This document shows, in pieces, positions 42,973 to 52,192 of a DNA stretch of 64,000 nt. Every line of letters begins with the position of its first letter. Positions within the stretch are counted from its first letter, which is position 1. A program made the translations under genes and the position numbers. The stretch comes from Pseudomonas profundi (GTDB lineage: Bacteria; Pseudomonadota; Gammaproteobacteria; Pseudomonadales; Pseudomonadaceae), in assembly GCF_008638305.1 (NCBI RefSeq), contig NZ_VTPZ01000007.1, positions 9,437 to 73,436 on the forward strand, in the 5' to 3' direction. The notes below the pieces were generated by a model. The model saw nothing but the letters and a program-made list of their open reading frames with translations. It did not search any database and was not told the origin of the DNA.

Positions 42973-43743
42973 TTATCTAAGAAACACATTCTCCCGATGC
43001 CATCTAACCAACCCGCGATCCGGCATGAACCGCTCAGGCAACACGATTTCGCTCCCCTCAATCCCCACCAACGCAGACCGCGCAAACGAATCAGCGGTTG
43101 CCTTTGCCTTAAGTTGATCACTAACCATAACAGTGAATTCATCAGACAGCGCGATAAGCCCCTGATCGAACGCCCGGTCATGGAGAGCTGAAAGACACAG
43201 GCCATTTGCCGGATTTAGTCGGTTCGCGGTGTCGACACTCCAAGGGACGATATGGCTTGCCAGGAGTAGTCGCGGTTCGCTCAAGCCAGACATGCAGCAT
43301 TTGCCGCCGTAGCTTGCCAGTACGGCTTTTCGAAAGAAGCTCTGTCGAACTCGTATGCGAACCTGCGCCTCCCGCGTTTCGCCAAAATAGTCGGCGGCGG
43401 CTTCAGCGACCTCTGGGGCATCAGCTGGCGAAACGTCTTCAGACGATGCGAGTAGCGCACTACACTCGTCTACCAGGCTCTGCCAGTCGTTATTGAATTG
43501 CTCCCAGATGACTCGGTCGAGCTTTGAGGCGCCGGACAAGCCCTTCCGTCCCGTTCCGGTAATCGCAGGGTCTAGGCTGGCGAAGTTGACGAGTTTCATC
43601 GCTACCGATGAGGGCGTCCTGCCTAGGCGGTGTGCCAGGCGAATGATGTCTGGGTTACCCCGATGAAGGCGACCAAACGGAAGTTGGCAATATAAATAGA
43701 AAGCTAATTTGACTTCATCGGCGGCCCAGCGTACTTGCGACAA
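42973..43743 (-). CDS. HNH endonuclease
   Basis: A 256-residue nuclease. The C-terminal HNH module has KCCMSGLSEPRLLLASHIVP, NPANGLCLSALHDRAFDQGL and a closing segment, as in the HNH_2 group of predicted restriction-type enzymes; the N-terminus (LAFYLYCQLPFGRLHRGNPD) is the helix-turn-helix-like part of the same group. I chose TTG at 43743 because AAGGAG stands seven bases upstream and the resulting N-terminus fits the family; the ATG at 43806 has no site. It lies 200 bases from the large STAND gene on the same strand and could be part of the same defence locus. Confidence 0.8.
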   Translation of the reverse strand: MSQVRWAADEVKLAFYLYCQLPFGRLHRGNPDIIRLAHRLGRTPSSVAMKLVNFASLDPAITGTGRKGLSGASKLDRVIWEQFNNDWQSLVDECSALLASSEDVSPADAPEVAEAAADYFGETREAQVRIRVRQSFFRKAVLASYGGKCCMSGLSEPRLLLASHIVPWSVDTANRLNPANGLCLSALHDRAFDQGLIALSDEFTVMVSDQLKAKATADSFARSALVGIEGSEIVLPERFMPDRGLVRWHRENVFLR

Positions 43744-43874
43744 AACGGACTCCTTTCTCGTTTCGTAAAAAAAACCCTCAGCACCGCAAACAACGGCGTA
43801 AGGCATCACCAGGATAGCTCAGGGACTACTGCTAAGGATATGATCCTCGCTCGACACATCAGCAAGGAAGCCAC

Positions 43875-44930
43875 ATGCAAAAATGGAGCGATCGCCCGCC
43901 AAGCGAGGACGCGATTGACGTTGTACTACGAGCCTCCCCCATGCTCCTCAAAAAGCATGGCGCTTTGCTTGCGAAAGCGTTCCCTCCCCTTGCAGGGTTT
44001 GGCATCTTTTTGCTGTATCTCTATCGAAATCACTTCTACCCCAGCTTCGATTTGTTCCAGTTCTCGTCGTTGTTGCTGGCGGCTGCGTGCATTGGATTCG
44101 CTATCGTCGGCGCAGTGATCTTCACAATGGTCGCACCGGGCGCCGCCATTTTTCACTGGTGTCTGAACACTAAGAAGATCAAGGAAGACCTTGCGTATGC
44201 GATCCCATACTCGCAAGGGGCACGTAGCAAAACCGTTTGGCAACTCGTGGGGTTAGCGTATTTCGGTCCGTTCTGCATCGCAGGGCTCGGCCTAGTGTCA
44301 GTGCTGATTCTTGAGCCAGGCCTTTTCAATATTGCCGCTTTGCTATGGCCGGCACTCGTCGCGCTAGGCTTCGGCGTAGCGCTCCAAATCCTGTTTGACC
44401 TGCCTCGTTGGAGCTTCTTCAGTTACAGCTGGTCGGCTTATTTATCGCTGTTGATTTTTGTGCTCCTGCTTTCGATCGCCCTTCAAAGCAGCTTGCCGAT
44501 AATCGAGAAGCTGAGCGTTTTCTGGCAGTACCCGATCCTGTGGACCATGCCCCTGATCATCGCCTGTATGGTCTCGATCTGTTCAATGGCTCACTTTGCA
44601 GGCTGGAGCGCCGCAATACATTTCGGCTTATTCTTCGGACTTCTTGTGGCGGGCTATAGCGGCTTGCTCACAACGCTGCCCGAAAAGACGGTCAAAAGCT
44701 TGGGTCTCGGCGCATACGAAGCGGAGATGATCGTCCTCGATCCGGCCTTTTGCGACCGTGATCTCAGCGAACTTGGAATACCCGACGACTGCACGCTGCG
44801 AAACGTACACGTAGTTTGGTCGTTCGGCGAATCGATCGTGCTCCGCCCCTCGCTTGATCAACCGCGCCACGTTCAGATCCCGGCTGAGTTTGTCCGATCT
44901 CTTGTTCGCTCCACTGTCAGCGATGATTAG
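43875..44930 (+). CDS. Polytopic membrane protein of unknown function
   Basis: A 351-residue inner-membrane protein with about eight helices (for example AFPPLAGFGIFLLYLYR; LLLAAACIGFAIVGAVIF; FGVALQILFDLPR; FGLLVAGYSGLL) and a cytoplasmic or periplasmic C-terminal domain of about 90 residues rich in acidic residues (LDPAFCDRDLSELGIPDDC). The ATG follows AAGGAAG. I recognise no family. It is divergent from the HNH gene in the defence-like region, and helical membrane proteins beside nucleases are often effectors, so it is a candidate partner, not an assignment. Confidence 0.6.
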   Translation: MQKWSDRPPSEDAIDVVLRASPMLLKKHGALLAKAFPPLAGFGIFLLYLYRNHFYPSFDLFQFSSLLLAAACIGFAIVGAVIFTMVAPGAAIFHWCLNTKKIKEDLAYAIPYSQGARSKTVWQLVGLAYFGPFCIAGLGLVSVLILEPGLFNIAALLWPALVALGFGVALQILFDLPRWSFFSYSWSAYLSLLIFVLLLSIALQSSLPIIEKLSVFWQYPILWTMPLIIACMVSICSMAHFAGWSAAIHFGLFFGLLVAGYSGLLTTLPEKTVKSLGLGAYEAEMIVLDPAFCDRDLSELGIPDDCTLRNVHVVWSFGESIVLRPSLDQPRHVQIPAEFVRSLVRSTVSDD

Positions 44931-45173
44931 CGCAATTCAATGCTTCGCTTGATCATGAAGATGGTGAGCGCCCCGATCCCAGCCACGAGCTAAACGTCTC
45001 CCGGGACTAGACCTACAAGGAGACCTTCGAGGAGGCCGAAATCCTCAAAAAGCACACCTCGGCGTGAGGCTTGCATGGCAGATGCTCCGTCTTGGTGTCG
45101 GCACTAACCTCGTTTATCGTGTCGAACTATCAGGCCGTTGAACACTTCCGTACCGAACATCAAGGAGACAAGC
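44931..45173. other. Intergenic region with a possible gene scar
   Basis: A frame around 44955-45066 encodes DHEDGERPDPSHELNVSRD, a stop, then TYKETFEEAEILKKHTSA and a stop. It has no start or ribosome site and looks like a decayed remnant at the island edge; I cannot name it. The strong ribosome site for nadE is at the end of the region. Confidence 0.3.
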
Positions 45174-46001
45174 ATGAACACTGCATCAAGTCGGGGCTCT
45201 GAAATTCGCAGCGCACTGCAAGTGAACCCTAACCTCAAGGGAACCGCTGAGCTTAAGCGGGAGATCGAGCGGCGTGTCGATTTCATCAAGGACACTGTGC
45301 GCCGCTCCGGTACGCGGGCGCTGGTGTTGGGGATCAGCGGTGGTGTGGATTCAACGACTGGGGGCAAGCTGTGCCAGATGGCTGTCGAATCCCTTCGTCA
45401 GGATGGCTACGAGGCGACCTTTTACGCCATGCGCTTGCCGTATAACGTGCAGGCGGATGAACACGATGCGCAGGCGGCACTGGATTTCATCAAGCCGGAT
45501 CAGCTACGCACGGTAGACATCAAAGAGTCGGTCGATGCGATGATGGCTTGCTTTGCTGACGAGCCCGCTGAGCCGGCCAAACGTGATTTCGTCAAAGGCA
45601 ACGTTAAGGCCCGCGCCCGCATGATCGCCCAATATACGCTGGCCAACTTCGCCAATGGCCTGGTGGTCGGTACCGATCATGCTGCCGAGGCAGTGATGGG
45701 CTTTTTTACCAAGTTCGGTGACGGTGCCTGTGATCTGGCCCCGCTATCCGGGCTGGTCAAGAGCCAGGTGCGGCGTATCGCTGCGGAGCTAGGTGCGCCT
45801 GAATCCCTGGTGGGTAAGATCCCCACTGCCGATCTTGAAGAGCTGGAGCCCGGCCGGCCTGATGAAGATGCCCACGGGGTAACCTACGCGCAAATCGATG
45901 CGTTCCTGCTGGGTGAAGCCGTTGATGAGGAGGCCGCGAAGATCATCATCAGAAATTACGACGCGACAGAGCATAAGCGTCAGGTGCCCTTGGCACCTTG
46001 A
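45174..46001 (+). CDS. nadE: Ammonia-dependent NAD+ synthetase
   Basis: NadE converts deamido-NAD to NAD with ATP and ammonia. The 275-residue product has the PP-loop [15 protein letters not shown] near residue 45, then [28 protein letters not shown] and [17 protein letters not shown], all diagnostic. The ATG at 45174 follows AAGGAG and gives the same length as the E. coli enzyme; the frame opens earlier at 45138 without support. It has no N-terminal nitrilase domain, so it uses free ammonia. The neighbouring RHH gene is convergent. Confidence 0.95.
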   Translation: MNTASSRGSEIRSALQVNPNLKGTAELKREIERRVDFIKDTVRRSGTRALVLGISGGVDSTTGGKLCQMAVESLRQDGYEATFYAMRLPYNVQADEHDAQAALDFIKPDQLRTVDIKESVDAMMACFADEPAEPAKRDFVKGNVKARARMIAQYTLANFANGLVVGTDHAAEAVMGFFTKFGDGACDLAPLSGLVKSQVRRIAAELGAPESLVGKIPTADLEELEPGRPDEDAHGVTYAQIDAFLLGEAVDEEAAKIIIRNYDATEHKRQVPLAP

Positions 46002-46032
46002 CCCATACCTGCTTCCAGCTGACTCGCCAGCC

Positions 46033-46338
46033 TTAGCCCGACGCGGTTCGTACGACCGTCAAGGGCACCGGGCGCGCCTCGCGCTGCGCCAGGTAGCGCG
46101 TGCAGCTCACCCGCAGAAACGAGGCGAAGTTCACCACTTCGCCTCGCAGCTCCATGATCTCCTCATACAACTTGGTGATCAGCTGATTGGTGGTCATGCC
46201 ATCGACCTCGGCAATCTCCTGCAGAATCTGCCAGAACTGATTCTCCAGCCGCAGCGTGGTGACCACACCGCGTATGCGCAGCGAGCGGGAACGTGATTCA
46301 TACAGAATCGGATCGGCTTTGACGTAAAGCTCACACAT
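46033..46338 (-). CDS. Ribbon-helix-helix domain protein
   Basis: A 101-residue protein of the RHH_4 type. It begins MCELYVKADPILYESRSRSL, the usual N-terminus, then has the ribbon-helix-helix core VVTTLRLENQFWQILQEIAE and the helix GMTTNQLITKLYEEIMELRG. These proteins probably bind DNA as dimers. The gene stands alone between nadE (convergent) and the PfpI gene (same strand, 36 bases upstream). Confidence 0.85.
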   Translation of the reverse strand: MCELYVKADPILYESRSRSLRIRGVVTTLRLENQFWQILQEIAEVDGMTTNQLITKLYEEIMELRGEVVNFASFLRVSCTRYLAQREARPVPLTVVRTASG

Positions 46339-46374
46339 ACGGCCACCACTTGGCTAAAGAATCATCTAAAACAC

Positions 46375-46956
46375 TTAAAGCGTTATCTGAGCGCCCAGCA
46401 GTTTAACGAATGCGGCCAGCCACGCGGGATGCGACGGCCAGGCGGGCGCTGTGACCAGGTTGCCCTGGACGTGGGCCTGATCCACCGGAATGTCCATAAA
46501 GGTGCCGCCAGCCATTTTCACATCGGGGCTGCAAGCAGGATACGCGCTGCACTCGCGACCTTTGAGTACGTCAGCCGCAGCAAGGATCTGTGCTCCATGA
46601 CATACGGCGGCGATGGGCTTTTGGGCCTTGTCGAACTGCTGCACAATCTCGATTACCCGCTGATTCAGACGCAAGTACTCTGGCGCCCTGCCGCCGGGTA
46701 TTACCAAACCGACGTAGTCCTCGACCTTTACCTTGTCGAAATCATAGTTCAACGCGAAGTTGTGCCCCGGCTTTTCCGTGTAGGTCTGATCACCCTCGAA
46801 ATCATGGATAGCGGTACGCACCGTGTCCCCTGCTCTCTTGTCCGGGCACACCGTGTCCACCTGATAACCGAGCATGGTCAGCGCCTGAAACGGCACCATG
46901 GTTTCATAGTCCTCGGTGAAGTCACCGGCGAGCAACAATAGTTTCTTGGCGGTCAT
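46375..46956 (-). CDS. DJ-1/PfpI family protein
   Basis: A 193-residue protein of the DJ-1/PfpI superfamily (class I glutamine-amidotransferase-like fold). It begins [20 protein letters not shown], has the nucleophile elbow [11 protein letters not shown] with the conserved Cys, and the acidic residue in GDFTEDYE. Such proteins act as glyoxalases, deglycases or proteases of damaged proteins. The ATG at 46956 follows GAGGAGG; an upstream start at 46989 is not supported. Its exact activity is not evident. Confidence 0.88.
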   Translation of the reverse strand: MTAKKLLLLAGDFTEDYETMVPFQALTMLGYQVDTVCPDKRAGDTVRTAIHDFEGDQTYTEKPGHNFALNYDFDKVKVEDYVGLVIPGGRAPEYLRLNQRVIEIVQQFDKAQKPIAAVCHGAQILAAADVLKGRECSAYPACSPDVKMAGGTFMDIPVDQAHVQGNLVTAPAWPSHPAWLAAFVKLLGAQITL

Positions 46957-47088
46957 TTTTCGTCCTCCTCTCAATAGTGAGGCCAGCATGCACCGGTATC
47001 ACGGCCTGCGGGTAACAGGCGGCTACTACAACTGAAATGCTTTGCGCTGAGTGCCATTTATAGTGACCTGCCATAGCGAACCCAATGC

Positions 47089-47118
47089 AGAAAGGGCTAC
47101 CTCTCGGCAGCCCTTTCT
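47089..47118. terminator. Hairpin downstream of the ethanolamine permease
   Basis: AGAAAGGGCT (47089-47098) and AGCCCTTTCT (47109-47118) form a perfect 10-bp stem with a ten-base loop, about 25 bases after the permease stop. Read on the minus strand, the stem ends in TTTCT but there is no long U run. Probable terminator of the operon. Confidence 0.5.
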
Positions 47119-47143
47119 GGAAGCACCGCGCTAGCGGGAACTA

Positions 47144-48550
47144 TCAGCTCGCAGCCGCCAGATCCAACTCTGCTTCGGCCAGCATGGCAAACTCTTCGTC
47201 AGCCGATTTGGCGATAATGTGTTTGCGGCTGTAGCCGAAGTAGTAGGCGCCGCCGATCACGAATAACACCATAGTGTAGAAGAAGGCGCGGGGGTCGAAG
47301 GCGTAAACGCCAGTCAATGCGATCAGCGAGAGCACCAGCGCGATGCCGGACGTTACCACGCCACCGGGCGTTTTGTATGGACGCACCAGGTCCGGCTGCT
47401 TGATGCGCAGCAGAATGTGACTGAGCGCCATCAGCGCGTAGGAAACAGTCGCGCCCACTACGGCCATCGCCAGCATCAGATCACCCTCACCGCTCAACGA
47501 GGCCAGAAAGCCGAAGACACCGGGCACAATCAGCGCCCGCGCCGGCACCTTGCGCCCGGTGGTCAGCGACAGGGTCTTGGGCAGATAACCGGCGCGCGAT
47601 AGGGCAAACACCAGACGGCTGTAGCCGTAGATGATCGAGAAGAAGGAGGCAACCAAACCCGCCAGCGCCAGCACGTTGACCAGCGTCGCCAGACCGCTGT
47701 TGTCGGTGAGCGTCAGCGCGTCAACCAGCGGCACAGCACTGTCGCCCATCAACTTGGCACCCGCAGCGCCCGGCACCAGCACCACCACCAGCAACGCAGT
47801 GAACAGCAGAAATACCATCGCGCCGATGATGCCCTTGGGCACGTCCTTGCCTGGGTCTTTGGCCTCTTCGGCCGCCAGGGGCACGCCTTCCACTGCCAGG
47901 AACAGCCACATGGCAAAGGGCAGCGCCGCCCACACGCCGTACCAGCCCAGAGGCAGCAGCTCACTCGCGCCTGCGGATTCAGCGGTCGCGGCAATGTCGA
48001 ACAGATTGTCGACATCAAAGTGCATCACCAGGGCGACTGCCGTGGCGACAATGGCAAACACTGCCAGGCCGCTAATGACCATCATCACCTTCAGCGCTTC
48101 ACCCACCCCGGCCAGGTGTATCCCTACAAACACCAGATAAAAGGCCGCATAGACCCAGGGACCATTGAAGCCGAGCAACGACTCCACCGCCGAGCCAATG
48201 AAGATGACAATGGCAGCCGGTGCCAGCGCGTACTCGATCAGCACCGCCAGACCGGTCATGAAGCCGCCCGTCGGGCCCATTGCCTGGCGGGCAAAGCTGT
48301 AGCCGCCGCCCGCAGTCGGTATCGCCGCTGACATCTCCGCCAGCGACAACACCAGCGTCAGATACATCAATGCCATGAGTACCGCAGCAATCGCAAAACC
48401 GGCCCAACCCGCTTCGGCGATGCCAAAGTTCCAGCCCGCGAAATTACCCGAAATAACATAAGAAACCCCCAGACCGGCGAGTAGAATCCAGCCTGCGGTC
48501 CCGCGCTTGAGTTGCCGTTTGGCAAGGTATGCCTGATTGTCTGTTGACAT
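47144..48550 (-). CDS. Ethanolamine permease (amino acid permease family)
   Basis: A 468-residue APC-superfamily transporter with twelve predicted helices. It begins with a hydrophilic segment, then GTAGWILLAGLGVSYVISGNFAGWNFGIAEAGWAGF; the GLGVSYVISGNFAGWNFG stretch is that of the Eat/EutP-type ethanolamine permeases, and the gene lies immediately downstream of eutB-eutC. It imports ethanolamine for the lyase. No microcompartment shell genes are present, so the pathway is of the simple Pseudomonas type. It starts 77 bases after eutC. Confidence 0.88.
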   Translation of the reverse strand: MSTDNQAYLAKRQLKRGTAGWILLAGLGVSYVISGNFAGWNFGIAEAGWAGFAIAAVLMALMYLTLVLSLAEMSAAIPTAGGGYSFARQAMGPTGGFMTGLAVLIEYALAPAAIVIFIGSAVESLLGFNGPWVYAAFYLVFVGIHLAGVGEALKVMMVISGLAVFAIVATAVALVMHFDVDNLFDIAATAESAGASELLPLGWYGVWAALPFAMWLFLAVEGVPLAAEEAKDPGKDVPKGIIGAMVFLLFTALLVVVLVPGAAGAKLMGDSAVPLVDALTLTDNSGLATLVNVLALAGLVASFFSIIYGYSRLVFALSRAGYLPKTLSLTTGRKVPARALIVPGVFGFLASLSGEGDLMLAMAVVGATVSYALMALSHILLRIKQPDLVRPYKTPGGVVTSGIALVLSLIALTGVYAFDPRAFFYTMVLFVIGGAYYFGYSRKHIIAKSADEEFAMLAEAELDLAAAS

Positions 48551-48627
48551 AATTCCCTCTACTTTTCTGGTTTGAATGACTTCGGTTGAAAGCGCTTGAT
48601 TGGCTCTGCGTGCTCGCTAACGCTGGT

Positions 48628-49479
48628 TCAGTTAGCGAGCAAAAAGTTTGTGCCACTGCCGTTATGCTCGATGAGTTCGTCCTGAGTCCGGTCCTTGAGC
48701 TGTATGCCGGAGAGCTGTAATCGCCGTGCTTCACGCAGCAGATACAGCACGCGCCGCGCGGCTTCGGCATAGGGCAAGCCTGCTGGACGAACGTTGGATA
48801 CGCAGTTGCGCGCGGCATCGTTAAGACCGGGGTGGGGATTCCAGGTCAGGTACAGGCCAAGGCTGTCTGGCGAGCTGAGGCCGGGACGCTCGCCGATCAG
48901 TAGCAACACGGCGCGGGCATTGATCAGTTCACCGATGTCATCGCCTATCGCTACGCGGCCCTGCTCTACCACCGTGACCGGGGCCAAGCTCCAAGGCTCT
49001 TTTTCGTCGCGCAGCAGCGCCAGCAAGGGCGCGAGAAAACCCGTGGCATTCTGCTGTACTGCCAATGACGACAATCCATCAGCAATGACGATAGCCAGAT
49101 CACTACGCGTGGCGGTAACCGATTCGGGCAGTGCGATCAGTTGCGCTCGGGAGGCGTCGTCAAGCAGGCGGCCCAGATCGGGACGTTGCAGGTAAGTCAC
49201 CCGGTCCGCCGCCTGACTGTGCAGGCGCAGGGGCGGCGTGTCTGCAGGCAAAGCCTCCAGCGTTTGCAACTGGCCGCAAAGCGCCTCCAGATCAAGGGGC
49301 AAGTGCACTGCATCGCGGGCCTGAGCGTGGCTCAGCTGGAAGGCCAGCAGTTCGCTGGTGGGTAGGCTGATGCCGGCGCGCCCCAGGCCAATACGCGCAT
49401 CGGTGAACTCGCGCAGGCTGCGCCAGGGATTGTCGACTACCTTGCCGTTCTGCAGATGCTGCCGGTCTGGCTGATTCAT
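48628..49479 (-). CDS. eutC: Ethanolamine ammonia-lyase small subunit
   Basis: EutC is the small subunit of the adenosylcobalamin-dependent lyase that splits ethanolamine to acetaldehyde and ammonia. The 283-residue protein has DARIGLGRAGISLPT, VIADGLSSLAVQ, LLIGERPGLSSPDSLGLYLT and NCVSNVRPAGLPYAEA, all family hallmarks. The ATG at 49479 overlaps the eutB stop (ATGA); an upstream frame to 49587 is antisense-like extension without support. Confidence 0.94.
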   Translation of the reverse strand: MNQPDRQHLQNGKVVDNPWRSLREFTDARIGLGRAGISLPTSELLAFQLSHAQARDAVHLPLDLEALCGQLQTLEALPADTPPLRLHSQAADRVTYLQRPDLGRLLDDASRAQLIALPESVTATRSDLAIVIADGLSSLAVQQNATGFLAPLLALLRDEKEPWSLAPVTVVEQGRVAIGDDIGELINARAVLLLIGERPGLSSPDSLGLYLTWNPHPGLNDAARNCVSNVRPAGLPYAEAARRVLYLLREARRLQLSGIQLKDRTQDELIEHNGSGTNFLLAN

Positions 49480-50882
49480 GCGCGACCTCCCGGCAGGGCC
49501 TTGAGCGAACGGGCAAAAGGCTCCGGCACCGTGTCGTGCAGAACGTGGCGATCGGCATCCCGCATGATCTGCATACGCGTCAGCCACTGCTCGAATTCCG
49601 GTGCCGGCCGTGAGCCCAAGACGCGGCGCACGTATAACGCATCGTGAAACGAGGTGGTCTGATAATTGAGCATGATGTCGTCGGAGCCGGGAATGCCCAT
49701 AACAAACGAACAGCCCGCTACGCCGAGCAGCGTGAGCAGGTTATCCATATCGTTCTGGTCGGCCTCGGCGTGGTTGGTGTAGCAGACGTCACAGCCCATG
49801 GGTACGCCGAGCAGCTTGCCGCAAAAGTGATCTTCCAGCCCGGCGCGGGTGATCTCCTTGCCATCGAATAGATACTCCGGGCCGATAAAGCCCACCACGG
49901 TATTCACCAGCAAGGGGTTGAACTTGCGCGCCACCGCGTACGCCCGCGCTTCGCAGGTCTGCTGGTCCAGGCCGTGATGGGCATTGGCCGACAGCGCACT
50001 GCCCTGCCCGGTCTCGAAGTACATGACGTTATTACCGACGGTGCCCCGCTTGAGGCTCAGCGCTGCTTCCTGTGCCTCTGCCAGGGTATTGAGATTGAAG
50101 CCGAAGCTGCTGTTGGTTGCCTCGGTACCGCCAATCGACTGGAACACCAGATCGACCGGCGCGCCCGCTTCAATACACTCGATAGTGTTGGTGACGTGGG
50201 TCAGCACGCAGGACTGGGTCGGGATCTGGTACTTGTCGATCACCTCACCCATCAGCTTCATCAACTTGATGGCCTGGGCCACGTTGTCAGTCGCCGGATT
50301 GATACCGATGACCGCGTCACCATTGCCGTACAGCAGGCCATCGAGAATGCTCGCAGCAATGCCATTCACATCATCTGTAGGGTGATTGGGCTGTAACCGA
50401 GTGGACAGATGCCCCGGCAGGCCAATGGTGTTGCGAAAGGCCGTGGTCACCTGGCATTTTTTGCCTACCAGAATCAGGTCCTGGTTGCGCATGATCTTGC
50501 TCACCGCCGCGGCCATCTCCGGCGTGACGCCGGTGCGTATGGAGCGCAATACCTCGGGGGTGGCGTGATCGCTCAGCAACCAGTTGCGAAAATCCCCGAC
50601 CGTCAGATGGGCAATGGGCGCGAAGGCTGCGGCATCGTGCTCATCCATGATCAGTCGGGTGATCTCATCCTGCTCGTAAGGCACCAGCGCTTCGTTCAAA
50701 AAGGTCTTGAGCGGCACGTCAGCCAGGGTCATCTGCGCCACGGCGCGCTCTTCCGCCGACAGCGCCATCACCCCTGCCAGCCGGTCGCCAGAGCGCTGTG
50801 GTGTAGCCTTGGCCATCAGTTCGGCCAGACTGCGGAACTGATAGGTCTTGCTACCCAATGTGTAGCGGTAAATATGGCTCAT
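49476..50882 (-). CDS. eutB: Ethanolamine ammonia-lyase large subunit
   Basis: EutB carries the cobalamin-dependent active site. The 468-residue protein begins MSHIYRYTLGSKTYQFRSL and contains RLQPNHPTDDVNGIAASILDG-type sequence, IGINPATDNV, FQSIGGTEATN, FGFNLNTL, FETGQGSALSANAHHGLDQQT and EDHFCGKLLGVPMGCDVCYTN, as expected. It is first in the operon eutB-eutC-permease and diverges from the EutR-like regulator. The acetaldehyde dehydrogenase is not in this window. Confidence 0.95.
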   Translation of the reverse strand: MSHIYRYTLGSKTYQFRSLAELMAKATPQRSGDRLAGVMALSAEERAVAQMTLADVPLKTFLNEALVPYEQDEITRLIMDEHDAAAFAPIAHLTVGDFRNWLLSDHATPEVLRSIRTGVTPEMAAAVSKIMRNQDLILVGKKCQVTTAFRNTIGLPGHLSTRLQPNHPTDDVNGIAASILDGLLYGNGDAVIGINPATDNVAQAIKLMKLMGEVIDKYQIPTQSCVLTHVTNTIECIEAGAPVDLVFQSIGGTEATNSSFGFNLNTLAEAQEAALSLKRGTVGNNVMYFETGQGSALSANAHHGLDQQTCEARAYAVARKFNPLLVNTVVGFIGPEYLFDGKEITRAGLEDHFCGKLLGVPMGCDVCYTNHAEADQNDMDNLLTLLGVAGCSFVMGIPGSDDIMLNYQTTSFHDALYVRRVLGSRPAPEFEQWLTRMQIMRDADRHVLHDTVPEPFARSLKALPGGRA

Positions 50883-51090
50883 GAAATACCTCAGGCACAG
50901 ATCTTGCTGCTAACATGCGGGAACGTCGCACAGCGTTAGCAATTGATATCTGTAAGCCTGCGATAACCGTTCCAGTCGACTATCAAGTTTTGGCAAAATG
51001 CATTTTTCGCAGGTAATTCAATACCTAGCACTCAAGCCAGAACACATGAAGCGCAACTGACCCTGTCGAAAAAAGCAAAAGTGCCCAATC

Positions 51091-52044
51091 ATGCAACCAC
51101 CCTCAGCGTCCAATGCACCAGAACGGAGCACTCGCGTGGCGCAGGACGCCGACGAGCACGCCCACAATCTGACCAATTGGCAACAGGAATATGACCAATT
51201 GGGCGGAGGCCGTTTCTATGGGCGCATCGATGAGCTCGCGCTGGATGGCTTTCAACTGTTCAGGGAGCACACCAACCGCTCCCTGCGCCAGCAATGCAAT
51301 GTGTGGAAGGATTCAGTCTGGCTGGGTATACCCGCGCAAACGGCAGACTGCCGCATCAACGGTTTGCAGGTAGGTAGCGATCAACTGATGTGTCGCCCCG
51401 GCGCGCGTGATTTCGAACTGATTACCCCAGATGCCTTTGATATCTACGGCATAGTGGTAAAGGAAGAGGTGCTTTTGCGCGCAGCTGAACGCGAAGGACG
51501 CACGCTGGACCTTGCCAGACTGGAACAGGCCCCACGCCTGACTGTGGCGCAGCAGCAACTGGACCAGTTGCGCTATCTGCTGGAGCAGGTGGTCATTCAC
51601 AGTGCCCTGGGTTTCAATAGCGAATTGAAGCAGGAGCTGGCCACCAGCGCTCTGCTAGCCCTGATCAGCGAAGATCAACTACAGACGGAAACCGCACCCA
51701 GCTTTGCCCATCGCAACCAGGTAGTGGACAAGGTCAAGTCCTACATCGCCTTACATCCGGATGCCTCCGTGAGCATTACCGAGCTGTGCGAGCTGACCCA
51801 CGTCAGCCGTCGGACCCTCCAATACAGCTTTGAAAGCATTCTTGGCATCAGTCCCCTGCAGTTTCTGCGCACCACCCGCCTCAACCAGGTACGTCGTGCC
51901 CTGAATGTGCGACAGCCGGACCTCTCCATCGCCATGATCGCCGCTAACTGGGGGTTCTGGCATCCCGGCCAGTTCGCTCGGGACTACAAGGCACTGTTCG
52001 GCGAAAATCCATCTGAGACGGTGAAAAAACACCAGAGCGCCTAG
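51091..52044 (+). CDS. eutR: AraC-family regulator, EutR-like
   Basis: A 317-residue regulator. The C-terminal 105 residues hold the two AraC helix-turn-helices (SITELCELTHVSRRTLQYSF and IAMIAANWGFWHPGQFARDY); the N-terminal part is a sensing domain. It is divergent from eutB over about 200 bases, the position of the ethanolamine- and B12-responsive EutR activator in Pseudomonas. The name rests mainly on this context. No clear ribosome site precedes the ATG at 51091, and a GTG (VAQDADEH) 45 bases on is an alternative. Confidence 0.82.
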   Translation: MQPPSASNAPERSTRVAQDADEHAHNLTNWQQEYDQLGGGRFYGRIDELALDGFQLFREHTNRSLRQQCNVWKDSVWLGIPAQTADCRINGLQVGSDQLMCRPGARDFELITPDAFDIYGIVVKEEVLLRAAEREGRTLDLARLEQAPRLTVAQQQLDQLRYLLEQVVIHSALGFNSELKQELATSALLALISEDQLQTETAPSFAHRNQVVDKVKSYIALHPDASVSITELCELTHVSRRTLQYSFESILGISPLQFLRTTRLNQVRRALNVRQPDLSIAMIAANWGFWHPGQFARDYKALFGENPSETVKKHQSA

Positions 52045-52192
52045 CGCCCCTTCAACGTGAACTTTTCTGCCGCGGGCCGACGGGGTCGCTCGTTTCAGAT
52101 CGAGGACGGGTGGCGACAGCTTCTCCAGACAAATGCGCCGGAGACAGGTCACCTGAACGTAGCCAGCCTGAACGCGCAGGTGAAGCGGATTG

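Noticed and set aside
50883-51090. A sigma-54 (-24/-12) promoter between eutB and eutR
   Set aside because: TTGGCAAAATGCATTTTTCG near 50993 has a partial match, but the GC element spacing is wrong.
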